A DNA stretch of 64,000 nucleotides from NCBI RefSeq assembly GCF_022803015.1, contig NZ_JAFKON010000001.1, positions 62,001 through 126,000 on the forward strand, given 5' to 3'. Source of the stretch: Arthrobacter humicola. Lineage in GTDB: Bacteria > Actinomycetota > Actinomycetes > Actinomycetales > Micrococcaceae. This document shows positions 37,257-48,509 of the stretch, one piece after another. The translations under genes were made by a program, and so were the position numbers. The notes below the pieces were generated by a model, which was not told the origin of the DNA, did not search any database, and saw only the letters and a program-made list of their open reading frames with translations. Positions within the stretch are counted from its first letter, which is position 1. The number at the start of each line of letters is the position of its first letter.

Positions 37257-38990
37257 CTAGTACTTGAAGTTCAGGACCGTTACTGTGCCGGCTGTCAGCT
37301 TGAACTGCTGCGTCTGGGACTTGAACGCGAAGCCGGGCACCGTGGCGCGCTTGGCGAGGGGTGTGGGCTCGGTCTTGGCGCCATCGATGACGGTCTCGTC
37401 CTCGGCTGCGTAGCTGGGTCCGCTGAGCTGGGTCATGGTCCCGGTGACAGGCTTGCCCGGAAGGTTCAAGGTTACTAAAGTCTGCGCGGCCTTTTCGGGG
37501 TCGTTTTCGTTGACGATCACCACGCTGGTGCTGCCGTCCGCGTTCTGCAGCGCATAGCTGAACGCCGGGCCGCCGCCGGAGCTGTTCACTTTCATGAACT
37601 TGCCGGCCTCGAGCTCGGCCACCATGGAGATGCCGAAGAAGTTGGCACGGCCGGACATCTGGCCATTGCCGAACGGGTAGGCCCCGGCGCTGCAGATGGC
37701 GGACAGGGGCGGGCCGCCCTTGCAGGTCAGCAGCGAGCTGTGGAAGCCGATTCGGGTGATGCCCAGCTGGGCGGCGGTGAGGGCATAGTCTGCCGCCCAC
37801 AGCGCAGATGCGTGAGTACGGGAGGTCTCATTGGAACCCGGGCACGCCGAGATCCCGGTTTCCGGAATCCAGGTTTCCAGGCCGGCGGCCTGACCCACCG
37901 CGAGGGCCGCCTTCTGGTAGTTGACGCCACGGTCGTGCATCGTTCGGCTCATCGCGTTTGCCAAGGTAGGCGAGTCCTGGGGCAAGCTGCCGTCACAGTT
38001 GGAGAGCGGGTAGTGGTGGAACGTCAGGATCTTCTTCTGCGGGAGGTCCGCGTCGACGAACGGCTGCCACCACTTCTGGTCGTAGGCGCCCGGGCCGGAG
38101 ATGGGCACGTTCGGCGCCACTGCATAGATCGCGTTGGCGTAGTCCTTCAATTCCCGAATGTACTGATCCAGGCTGTAGCCGCTGCCGGACTTCACATCGT
38201 TGAACACGAAGCCGTTGGGCTCATTGCCCACAGTGATGCTCAGCAGCCGGTCGCCGAGGATCGCCGAGGCGTTCTTGGCCATGTCCGCAGCCCGCGCCGG
38301 GTTGTAGTGGCCCAGATCCACTGTGAGGCTGACCCTGGCGTCGCCTGCCTCCAGCAGGGTCTTGAGCCGGACCAGGTCTGCCGGGCCCACGGCCTTGACC
38401 GGGTGCGTCTTGTCACCCTTGTAGTCGGCGGGGACAGCCTCGCCGCTGGAGGTCCAGAAGAAACGCCGGTCCACGGCGTTGCCGCCGAAACGCAGGACCG
38501 GCTGGTCGATCTCCTTGAGCAGCTTGACCATCGACGCGTTGTCGCTGCTGAGGTCGGGATCGGCCAGATCCGTGGCCTCCAGGGAAATTCCCGCCATGCC
38601 CTTGTTCAGGGAAGTGCCCACGAGGTCGCTGGAGACATCGACCTTGAGGGGCTCAACCTTTTCCAGCGGCGACCCGGCCGGCGGACCCGGCTGTGCGTAA
38701 TAGGTGACGGGCGGTCCCACCTCGGCCGGGGCGGGTGCCGGGGCTGACTGGGCGGCGGGGGAAGAAGCGGCCGGCGGTGCCGGGGTCGGGTTTCCGAGGG
38801 CGAGGGGAACCAGTACTGCTGCGGCGACGGCGACAATTCCTGCGCCGGCGATCAGCCCTGCGCGCTTCCTGTTGCCCGCGCTCTTTCCTGCGTTGGCTCC
38901 TGTGTTGGCTCCCGCGTCGGCTCCCGCGTCGGCGGGTTGGGCGGCGTCGGGGCTTTCGGCTTTCCCGGGGGAAGAGTCGAATTTGGCCAT
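37257..38990 (-). CDS. Membrane-anchored GH79-like glycoside hydrolase
   Basis: A 577-residue protein with a short Ala/Gly/Asn-rich cytoplasmic tail, a membrane segment near residues 44-66 (LIAGAGIVAVAAAVLVPLA), a Pro/Ala linker and an extracellular TIM-barrel-type domain. ITVGNEPNGFVF and WIPETGISACPG look like the acid/base and nucleophile glutamates of clan GH-A, and QPVLRFGGNAVDRRFFW resembles GH79 (heparanase/beta-glucuronidase) proteins. ATG start with GGAGGT nine bases upstream. The substrate may be a uronic-acid polysaccharide, possibly the organism's own polymer (inference). Some relatives are annotated only as hypothetical. Confidence 0.75.
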   Translation of the reverse strand: MAKFDSSPGKAESPDAAQPADAGADAGANTGANAGKSAGNRKRAGLIAGAGIVAVAAAVLVPLALGNPTPAPPAASSPAAQSAPAPAPAEVGPPVTYYAQPGPPAGSPLEKVEPLKVDVSSDLVGTSLNKGMAGISLEATDLADPDLSSDNASMVKLLKEIDQPVLRFGGNAVDRRFFWTSSGEAVPADYKGDKTHPVKAVGPADLVRLKTLLEAGDARVSLTVDLGHYNPARAADMAKNASAILGDRLLSITVGNEPNGFVFNDVKSGSGYSLDQYIRELKDYANAIYAVAPNVPISGPGAYDQKWWQPFVDADLPQKKILTFHHYPLSNCDGSLPQDSPTLANAMSRTMHDRGVNYQKAALAVGQAAGLETWIPETGISACPGSNETSRTHASALWAADYALTAAQLGITRIGFHSSLLTCKGGPPLSAICSAGAYPFGNGQMSGRANFFGISMVAELEAGKFMKVNSSGGGPAFSYALQNADGSTSVVIVNENDPEKAAQTLVTLNLPGKPVTGTMTQLSGPSYAAEDETVIDGAKTEPTPLAKRATVPGFAFKSQTQQFKLTAGTVTVLNFKY

Positions 38991-39150
38991 GGGGGATTAC
39001 CTCCGGAAGTTTGTAGCACGTGCCCCCAGCTTAGCCAAGGGCGGCGGCCGACGCTGACCGGAAGGTCCCGGACAGCGTCCCGTGCACGGTCCCGTCCAAT
39101 TTCCCGGAGGGGGCACGTGCCCGGCGGACCGGTGGCGGCAACGCCGCAGG

Positions 39151-40401
39151 TCAGGCGCGATCCGGGGCCGGCCGGCGGAACGTTTCGCGGGCCGGCAACC
39201 ACACGGCGGCGGCGGCCAACAGGATGCCGCCAGTGACCCCAAAGGCCCATCCGTAGCCCAGCCGGTCCGCCAGCAGCCCGGCCACCACCGGTCCGACAAT
39301 CGCGCCGCTGTCCGAGGCCATCTGGAAGACGGCCAGGACGCGGCCGCCCGAGCGCTCGTTGCCGATCACATCGGCGATGGCAGCCTGCTGGGCCGGTCCC
39401 AGCAGCCCGGAGCCGATCCCGGCGCAAGCGGAGGCGAGCAGGAACCAGGGCAGCTGGTGCGTGAACCCGATGGCCGCCGTGGCGGTGCCGGTGACCAGCA
39501 GCCCGGCCAGCAGGAGCGGCTTGCGGCCCAGGCTGTCCGCGAGCCGGCCCGAAAACGTCAGCGCCACCGCGTTGCCGCCGGCAAACACCGCCAGGGCCCA
39601 GCCGGCCGATTCCGGACCGGCGCCGAGCGCCACGACGGCGAAGAGCGGCACTGTGGCCATCCGCACCCCGAAGGTGGCCCAGCCGTTGGCAAAGCTCGAA
39701 AACAGGCCGGCCCGGTAGGCGCTGTCCCGCAGCGCGTCCCGCAGTTCCATCGCCGGGGCCGTGGCGCCGGGCTGCCGCGAGGCGGCGGGGACATGGCTGA
39801 GCTGGGTTTGCACCACGACGGCGGCCAGCACCAGGGCCGCCGCGTAGGCCAGGAACGGCACCCGCAAGCCGAAGCCGGCCAGCATCCCGCCGACGATGGG
39901 GCCGCAGACGTTGCCGATCAGGAAGGCGGAGGCATAGGCCCCGGAGACCCGGCCGCGGCTTTCCGGCGGCGCGAGCCGGACCACGAGCGCCATGGACGCC
40001 ACCGTGAACATCACCGAACCAGCCCCGCCGAGGCCGCGGAAGACCAGCAACTGCCAGTAATTCTGGGCGAAAGCGCAGGCCGCCGTGGACGCCGCGACGA
40101 TCAGCAGCCCGGCCACATAGACCGGCCGTTCGCCCAGCTTCACGATCAGGGCGCCGCCGGCCGGTGCAAAGACGAGCCGCATGAAAGCGAAGATGCTCAC
40201 GATCACCGCCGCCGCGGTCGCCCCGACGTCGAACGTGGTGGCGAACTGGGGCAGAACCGGTGCCACGAGGCCGAAGCCGATCGCAATCAGGAAGGCCGCC
40301 ACCAGCATCACCTTGATGTCCCGGGGCAGCCGGGAACGGCCCGCAGCCCGGGAAGGGACCTTGGCTGCGGCGTCGCCGGCGGGGCGGGAGGTCTTGCTCA
40401 T
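39151..40401 (-). CDS. MFS transporter, drug-efflux type
   Basis: A 416-residue polytopic membrane protein with about twelve hydrophobic segments. FLIAIGFGLVAPVLPQFA in helix 1, FGLRVPFLAYAAALVLAAVV, and the loop GGALIVKLGERPVYVAGLL (motif A region, GxLaDrxGrRpv-like) fit the major facilitator superfamily. A second motif A occurs as SGRLADSLGRKPLLLAGL between helices 8 and 9. The substrate is not predictable. Its GC-rich 5' region faces the amtB promoter region. Both termini appear cytoplasmic. Confidence 0.88.
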   Translation of the reverse strand: MSKTSRPAGDAAAKVPSRAAGRSRLPRDIKVMLVAAFLIAIGFGLVAPVLPQFATTFDVGATAAAVIVSIFAFMRLVFAPAGGALIVKLGERPVYVAGLLIVAASTAACAFAQNYWQLLVFRGLGGAGSVMFTVASMALVVRLAPPESRGRVSGAYASAFLIGNVCGPIVGGMLAGFGLRVPFLAYAAALVLAAVVVQTQLSHVPAASRQPGATAPAMELRDALRDSAYRAGLFSSFANGWATFGVRMATVPLFAVVALGAGPESAGWALAVFAGGNAVALTFSGRLADSLGRKPLLLAGLLVTGTATAAIGFTHQLPWFLLASACAGIGSGLLGPAQQAAIADVIGNERSGGRVLAVFQMASDSGAIVGPVVAGLLADRLGYGWAFGVTGGILLAAAAVWLPARETFRRPAPDRA

Positions 40402-40471
40402 AATGCGTTCGTCCTTGGGAAGATGCGGTGCCGGCTGGCGGCGGGTTCAACAAGTGCGGGAATAATCCGCT

Positions 40472-40540
40472 GAAACATAACCGTAACAAGTGTGAGATGC
40501 ACCATTTACGTCCGGGAGGTTCTTGTAACAACCCGGCAAT
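40472..40540 (+). promoter_or_regulatory. Candidate GlnR-type nitrogen-control sites upstream of amtB
   Basis: GAAAC-n6-GTAAC-n6-GAGAT lies at 40472-40498 and GTAAC-n6-GCAAT at 40525-40540, both on the plus strand. The spacing matches the actinobacterial GlnR half-site pattern (gTnAC-n6-GaAAC), known from other genera to sit upstream of amtB-glnK. The 250-base gap is AT-richer than its surroundings. Identity of the regulator is inferred; AmtR would be the alternative. Confidence 0.45.
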
Positions 40541-40652
40541 GTAAATCCTCCGCCAGCGAAACACTGCCCCGCGAAACTCTTTCTAGAACGCAAATAAATG
40601 CGTTGGGACCGGCGGACTACTCCGCACCTAATAGCAAGAGAGGACGTAGACC

Positions 40653-42035
40653 ATGGAACTCACCGCAGGTCTCGTTTGGCTCCTGGTCGCCGCGGCACTC
40701 GTGCTGTTCATGACCCCGGGCCTGGCATTCTTCTACGGCGGCATGACCCGCGCCAAGTCGGCTTTGAACATGATGATGATGAGCTTCGTCGCCATTGGAA
40801 CCGTCGGCATCATGTGGATCCTGTGGGGCGCTTCGATGGCTACGACCAACGAAGACAACTTCTACCAGATCTTCGCCAACCCGTTCAGCCACTTCGGCCT
40901 GCACAACTTCACCGAACCGGCCGACCTGCTCAAGGTCGGCTACGCGGCCACCTTCGCGATCATTACGGTGGCCCTGATTTCCGGTGCGGTCGCCGACCGC
41001 GCCAAGTTCTCCGCATGGGTGGTCTTCACCCCCATCTGGGCGACCCTGGTTTACGCGCCGATGGCCTTCATGGTCTGGGGCGGCGGACTCTTCTCCGCGA
41101 ATGGCTGGTTCGGCCAGACGTTCGCGCCGGTCATCGACTTCGCCGGCGGCACCGTGGTCCACATCAACGCCGGCGTCGCGGGCCTCATCCTGGTCCTGAT
41201 CATCGGTAACCGCAAGGGCTTCGGCAAGGACCCGAACCACCGCCCGCACAACATTCCGTTCGTCATGCTCGGTGCCGCAATCCTGTGGTTCGGCTGGTTC
41301 GGCTTCAACGCCGGTGCCGCCGCGACGGTGGAGCAGGCCGGCCTGATCTGGATCAACACCCTGGCCGCCCCGGCCGCCGCCATGCTCGGCTGGCTTGCCG
41401 TGGAGCGCTTCCGCGACGGTCACCCGACCTCCCTCGGTGCCGCCTCCGGCGTGGTCGCCGGCCTGGTCGCCATCACTCCGGCCTGCGCCAACGTCTCCCC
41501 GCTGGGTGCGATCGCCCTCGGCGTCGTGGCCGGTGTGGCCTCGGCGCTCGCCGTCGGCCTGAAGTTCAAGTTCGGCTACGACGACTCGCTCGACGTCGTC
41601 GGCGTCCACCTCGTCTCCGGTGTTGTCGGCACGGTCGCAATCGGCTTCCTTGCCACCCCGACCCAGGGCGCCGCAGGCCTGTTCTACGGCGGCGGCACCA
41701 CGCAGCTGGTCGCCCAGACCCTCGCGGCAATGATGGCCATCGTCTTCACCGCCGTGATGACCTTCATCATTGCCTTCCCGATCCACAAGCTCATGGGCTT
41801 CCGGGTTTCCCAGGAACAGGAAGTTGTCGGTGTGGACCTGAGCCTGCACGCAGAGACCGCCTACGAGTTCGGCGTCGGCGGGCACGGCGGCAGCTTCCAG
41901 CCGCTGCACGAACTGATCACGGGCAAGCCGATGGGCGGCGAGCCGCAGGAGGAAGGCACAGCCGCCGAAGTGCCGGTGGACGCCGCGTCCAACGGCAAGC
42001 AGAACGCAACGGGCAAGGAAAGTGTGGGGGCATGA
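40653..42035 (+). CDS. amtB: Ammonium transporter Amt
   Basis: A 460-residue integral membrane channel of the Amt/Rh family with eleven predicted hydrophobic segments. LVLFMTPGLAFFYGGM is the N-terminal signature, GGTVVHINAGVAGLILVL holds the first pore histidine, WFGWFGFNAGAA the central helix, and DVVGVHLVSGVVGTVAIG the second pore histidine. A 60-residue hydrophilic C-terminal tail (from about SQEQEVVGVDLS) is where P-II proteins bind. It overlaps glnK by four bases, the standard amtB-glnK pair, and likely responds to nitrogen limitation. Confidence 0.97.
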   Translation: MELTAGLVWLLVAAALVLFMTPGLAFFYGGMTRAKSALNMMMMSFVAIGTVGIMWILWGASMATTNEDNFYQIFANPFSHFGLHNFTEPADLLKVGYAATFAIITVALISGAVADRAKFSAWVVFTPIWATLVYAPMAFMVWGGGLFSANGWFGQTFAPVIDFAGGTVVHINAGVAGLILVLIIGNRKGFGKDPNHRPHNIPFVMLGAAILWFGWFGFNAGAAATVEQAGLIWINTLAAPAAAMLGWLAVERFRDGHPTSLGAASGVVAGLVAITPACANVSPLGAIALGVVAGVASALAVGLKFKFGYDDSLDVVGVHLVSGVVGTVAIGFLATPTQGAAGLFYGGGTTQLVAQTLAAMMAIVFTAVMTFIIAFPIHKLMGFRVSQEQEVVGVDLSLHAETAYEFGVGGHGGSFQPLHELITGKPMGGEPQEEGTAAEVPVDAASNGKQNATGKESVGA

Positions 42036-42370
42036 AACTGATCACGGCAATCGTCCGACCGGAAAAGCTTGAGGCTATTCGCGAAGGCCTGGAAGCCTAC
42101 GGTGTGCAGGGCCTCACGGTCAGCGCAGCCAGCGGCTACGGCCGGCAGCGCGGCTACACCGAGGTGTACCGCGGGGCCGAGTACAACGTGGACCTGCTGC
42201 CAAAGATCCGGGTGGAAGTCCTGGCCACCGACGAACAGGCGGACGACATCCTGGATGTCATCATCGCCAGTTCCAACACCGGCCGGGCCGGCGACGGCAA
42301 AGTCTGGACGATGGATGTGTTCGAAGCTGTCAGGGTCCGTACCGGAGAGCGTGGTTCGGCAGCGATCTAG
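42032..42370 (+). CDS. glnK: P-II nitrogen regulatory protein
   Basis: A 112-residue trimeric signal protein that senses 2-oxoglutarate and ATP/ADP and plugs AmtB when nitrogen is ample. KLITAIVRPEKLEAIREGL is the usual start, the T-loop contains YTEVYRGAEYNVDLLPK with the modifiable Tyr51 (adenylylated in actinobacteria), and SSNTGRAGDGKVWTMDV is the B-loop. The ATG overlaps the amtB stop (ATGA). No glnD adenylyltransferase gene follows, unlike in some relatives where the three genes are together. Confidence 0.96.
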   Translation: MKLITAIVRPEKLEAIREGLEAYGVQGLTVSAASGYGRQRGYTEVYRGAEYNVDLLPKIRVEVLATDEQADDILDVIIASSNTGRAGDGKVWTMDVFEAVRVRTGERGSAAI

Positions 42371-42427
42371 TTGCTCCCCGCTCCATGCCGCTAGAGCCAA
42401 CAGACACAGCGGCGTTGACACGGCACT

Positions 42428-42472
42428 GACACAGCGGGCGGATACCTGAGAAGGTGTCCGGCCCGCTGTGTC
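42428..42472 (+). terminator. Hairpin terminator after amtB-glnK
   Basis: Arms GACACAGCGGGC (42428-42439) and its exact complement (42461-42472) enclose a second inner stem (42440-42447 with 42452-42459, one G-U) and a GAGA loop. It lies 57 bases after glnK, between it and the convergent G6PDH gene. No T-run follows, so efficiency is uncertain. Confidence 0.65.
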
Positions 42473-42546
42473 GTTGCTGCCTGGTCGTTGCTGCTTGGTC
42501 GGCACCGGCGCACCGCCGGATCCGCGCGGGCCCTGCCGGTACGAAT

Positions 42547-43935
42547 CTAGGCTGGCCAGCCCTCCGGCCCCGGGGTCCCGGCCGGATATTCCTCCAGCGG
42601 GACATGTCCGGCGGTCCAGGATTTCAGCACCGGCGCCAGGATGCGCCAGCAGTCCTCGGCCGTATCCGCCCGCACCGAGAGCAGCGGATCCCCGGTCAGC
42701 ACGCCCTCGAGCACTTCACCGTAGGGGAGGAGTTCGGAGGCGCTCAGTTCGGCCTGCAGCGTGGCCCGGTCCAGGCTCAGGACATTGCCCGGTCCGTTCA
42801 CGTCGACGTCGAACTGCAGCGTGTCCGGGCCAAAGCCGATCCGCAGCTGGTTGGGGGCGTCCACACCGGTGAACCCCTTCGGAAGGTGCGGCACCGGCCG
42901 GAAGGTCACCACGGCCTCCTTGCGTTTCTGGCCCAGCGCCTTGCCCGAGCGCAGGATGAACGGCACGCCCTGCCAGCGCCAGTTGTCGATCTCCACCTGC
43001 ACCTCGGCGAGGGTTTCAGTACCCCTGGACGCGTCCACGCCCTCCTCCTTGGCGTAGTCCGGAATGTCCCGGCCGTTGATCGAACCCGCCGTGTACCGGG
43101 CCCGGCGGGTGCTTTGCCGGTAGGGGGCCTTGATGCTGCTGGCCCGCAGCACGGTGGCCACGGCATCGCGGAGATCGCGTTCGTCCACGGATGCCGGCGG
43201 CTCGATTGCCATGAGGGCCATGATCTGAAGCAGGTGGCTTTGGATCATGTCACGGAGCGCCCCGGCGCCGTCGTAGTAGCGGGCGCGGCCTTCGAGGGCG
43301 AGGTCCTCGTCGAAGATGATCTCGATTTTTTCGATGTTCTGCCGGTTCCACACCGGCTCCAGGAACGTGTTCGCGAAGCGCAGGCCAAGGATGTTCAGGA
43401 CCGTTGCCTTGCCGAGGAAGTGGTCCACGCGGTGGATGTGGTCCTCCGGGACCAGCGCCGCCAGCGTCTTGTTCAGGTGGCGCGCCGACTGCTCGTCGGA
43501 GCCGAACGGCTTCTCCATGACCAGCCGGGTGCCGGCGGGCACATCCTCCGGCGCCAGGGCCTCGCACGCGAGCTGGCTGACCCGCGGCGGCAGGGCGAAG
43601 TAGACCGCCACGGGCCCCTCCAGTTGCGCCAGGAGCCCGGCGAGCTGGCCCTTGGCCGTGACATCGAGCTGGTGGTAGGTGCTCTCCTTGCGGATCCGCT
43701 TGAGCTCCCGCTTGCCGTGGGCGTCGGCCTTGGAGTCCTCGTCCGCGAACGACTCCTCGATCCGGCCAAGCCACTGCTCCGGCGTCCACGGGTCCGATCC
43801 CGCTCCCGCCAGGGTGAGGCCGTCGGCGCGGCCCCGGGACACCAGGCGGGCAAGCCCCGGTAACAGGAGCCTTCCGGTGAGATCGCCGGAAGCGCCCAGG
43901 ATGAGCAGGGTTTTTACAGTTGTTTGGCTGGTCAC
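42547..43935 (-). CDS. Glucose-6-phosphate dehydrogenase-like protein
   Basis: A 462-residue member of the G6PDH family, which oxidises glucose 6-phosphate to 6-phosphogluconolactone with NAD(P)+. LLILGASGDLTGRLLLPGL is the dinucleotide-binding GASGDLT motif (residues 14-20). RLVMEKPFGSDEQSA has the conserved EKPFG. The active-site block reads HRVDHFLGKATVLN instead of the canonical RIDHYLGKE, with Phe and Ala replacing Tyr and Glu while His and Lys stay. It starts at GTG and stands alone without opcA, tal or pgl, so it looks like a second copy rather than the main pentose-phosphate enzyme. Confidence 0.85.
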   Translation of the reverse strand: MTSQTTVKTLLILGASGDLTGRLLLPGLARLVSRGRADGLTLAGAGSDPWTPEQWLGRIEESFADEDSKADAHGKRELKRIRKESTYHQLDVTAKGQLAGLLAQLEGPVAVYFALPPRVSQLACEALAPEDVPAGTRLVMEKPFGSDEQSARHLNKTLAALVPEDHIHRVDHFLGKATVLNILGLRFANTFLEPVWNRQNIEKIEIIFDEDLALEGRARYYDGAGALRDMIQSHLLQIMALMAIEPPASVDERDLRDAVATVLRASSIKAPYRQSTRRARYTAGSINGRDIPDYAKEEGVDASRGTETLAEVQVEIDNWRWQGVPFILRSGKALGQKRKEAVVTFRPVPHLPKGFTGVDAPNQLRIGFGPDTLQFDVDVNGPGNVLSLDRATLQAELSASELLPYGEVLEGVLTGDPLLSVRADTAEDCWRILAPVLKSWTAGHVPLEEYPAGTPGPEGWPA

Positions 43936-44087
43936 CTACGCCAGCATGCCATCTTGAAGGCGCATCTTGGTACCCTAGATAGTCGAGTCCTGTTGTCGAG
44001 GCGGTTCGTCCAGGCGAATACCAGTCGCGACGCTGGCGTGCCGCACCGGCCGCCACCTGTAGATCCACTGAAAGAAGTGCACGGCGC

Positions 44088-45677
44088 GTGTTCAATTCAC
44101 TCTCTGACCGGTTGACAGCAACCTTCAAGAATCTGCGTGGCAAGGGCCGCCTGACCGAGGCGGACGTTGACGCCACAGTCCGCGAGATCCGGCGTGCCCT
44201 CCTGGACGCCGATGTCGCTGTGCCCGTGGTCCGGGAGTTCACCGGCCGCGTCCGCGAGCGTGCCCTCGGCGCCGAGGTCTCCGGGGCGCTGAACCCGAGC
44301 CAGCAGATCGTGAAGATCGTCAACGAGGAACTCGTCGAGATCCTCGGCGGTGAGACCCGCCGGATCCGCCTGGCGAAGACCGGACCCACCATCATCATGC
44401 TGGCCGGCCTCCAGGGCGCCGGCAAGACCACCCTGGCCGGCAAGCTGTCCAAGTGGCTCAAGTCCCAGGGCCACAGCCCGATGCTGGTGGCCTGCGACCT
44501 CCAGCGCCCCAACGCCGTCACCCAGCTGCAGGTAGTCGGCCAGCGCGCCGGCGTGCCCGTCTTCGCCCCGCACCCAGGCGCCACGTCCACCGAGCTGGAC
44601 CACCCTGCCGGCGACCCTGTCGCCGTCGCCCGCGCCGGCGTCGAGGAAGCCAAGCGCACCCTCCACGACGTCGTGATCGTGGACACCGCCGGCCGTCTCG
44701 GCGTCGACGCCGACATGATGGAGCAGGCGCGCCAGATCCGCCGCGCGATCGTCCCGAACGAAGTCCTGTTCGTGATCGACTCCATGATCGGCCAGGACGC
44801 CGTCAACACGGCCTTGGCCTTCGACGAGGGCGTCAACTTCACCGGCATCGTGCTCTCCAAGCTCGACGGCGACGCCCGCGGCGGCGCCGCGCTCTCCGTC
44901 GCGTCGGTGACCGGCAAGCCGGTCATGTTCGCCTCCACGGGCGAAGGCGTGGACGACTTCGAGCTCTTCCACCCGGACCGCATGGCCTCGCGCATCCTCG
45001 ACATGGGTGACGTCCTCACCCTGATCGAGCAGGCCGAGAAGTCCTGGGACAAGGATGAAGCCGCGCGGATGGCGAAGAAGTTCGCCGACCAGGAAGACTT
45101 CACCCTCGATGACTTCCTCGCGCAGATGCAGCAGATCCGCAACATGGGCTCCATGAAGAAGATGCTCATGATGATGCCGGGCGCGCAGAACATCCGCCAG
45201 CAGCTGGAGCAGTTCGACGAGCGCGAGATCGACCGCGTCGAGGCCATTGTCCGCTCGATGACCCCGCACGAGCGTGTGGCTCCGAAGATCATCAACGGCT
45301 CCCGCCGGGCCCGTATTGCCCGCGGTTCCGGCGTGCACGTCTCCGAGGTCAACGGACTGCTGGAACGTTTTGCCCAGGCCCAGAAGATGATGAAGAAGAT
45401 GGCCGCCGGCGGCGGGATGCCCGGCATGCCGGGAATGCCCGGCATGGGCGGCGGGGGCGGAGCCCGCAAGGGAGCCAAATCCGCGCCCAAGAAGAAGGCC
45501 CGCTCCGGCAACCCGGCCAAGGCGGCGCAGGAACTGCGCGACGCCGAGGCCCGGCGTGCCGCCGGCCCCAAGGCGCTGCCCACCGGCGCGTCGTTTGGCC
45601 AGCAGGGCGGCGACTTCGATCCGTCCCAGCTGAACCTGCCCAAGGGTTTCGACAAGTTCCTCGGCGGCAGCAAGTAG
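44088..45677 (+). CDS. ffh: Signal recognition particle protein Ffh
   Basis: A 529-residue SRP54 homologue that binds signal peptides and 4.5S RNA and meets FtsY at the membrane. N domain from FNSLSDRLTATFKNLRGKG; G domain motifs MLAGLQGAGKTTLAGKLSKW (G1), CDLQRPNAVTQLQ, VDTAGRLGVDADMMEQ and LSKLDGDARGGAAL; then the Met-rich M domain with MGSMKKMLMMMPG and SRRARIARGSGVHVSEVN. A Gly-Met-Pro stretch (GGGMPGMPGMPGMGGGGG) and a basic tail end the protein. The GTG start at 44088 fits the family N-terminus. Confidence 0.97.
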   Translation: MFNSLSDRLTATFKNLRGKGRLTEADVDATVREIRRALLDADVAVPVVREFTGRVRERALGAEVSGALNPSQQIVKIVNEELVEILGGETRRIRLAKTGPTIIMLAGLQGAGKTTLAGKLSKWLKSQGHSPMLVACDLQRPNAVTQLQVVGQRAGVPVFAPHPGATSTELDHPAGDPVAVARAGVEEAKRTLHDVVIVDTAGRLGVDADMMEQARQIRRAIVPNEVLFVIDSMIGQDAVNTALAFDEGVNFTGIVLSKLDGDARGGAALSVASVTGKPVMFASTGEGVDDFELFHPDRMASRILDMGDVLTLIEQAEKSWDKDEAARMAKKFADQEDFTLDDFLAQMQQIRNMGSMKKMLMMMPGAQNIRQQLEQFDEREIDRVEAIVRSMTPHERVAPKIINGSRRARIARGSGVHVSEVNGLLERFAQAQKMMKKMAAGGGMPGMPGMPGMGGGGGARKGAKSAPKKKARSGNPAKAAQELRDAEARRAAGPKALPTGASFGQQGGDFDPSQLNLPKGFDKFLGGSK

Positions 45678-45683
45678 CCATAA

Positions 45684-45726
45684 GTGCTGACGGCCGCCGG
45701 CACTGTGTCGCCGGCGGCATCAGCAC
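45684..45726 (+). terminator. GC-rich hairpin after ffh
   Basis: GTGCTGA-C-GGCCGCCGGC (45684-45701) pairs with GCCGGCGGC-A-TCAGCAC (45710-45726), with one asymmetric internal mismatch and an eight-base loop. It begins seven bases after the ffh stop and lies just before the hydrolase start, with no T-run. It is a likely ffh terminator in high-GC style. Confidence 0.6.
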
Positions 45727-45748
45727 TGAAGTGCCATAGGGTTAGACA

Positions 45749-48495
<2,747 letters not shown>

Positions 48496-48509
48496 CTAGG
48501 CTTTAGGCC

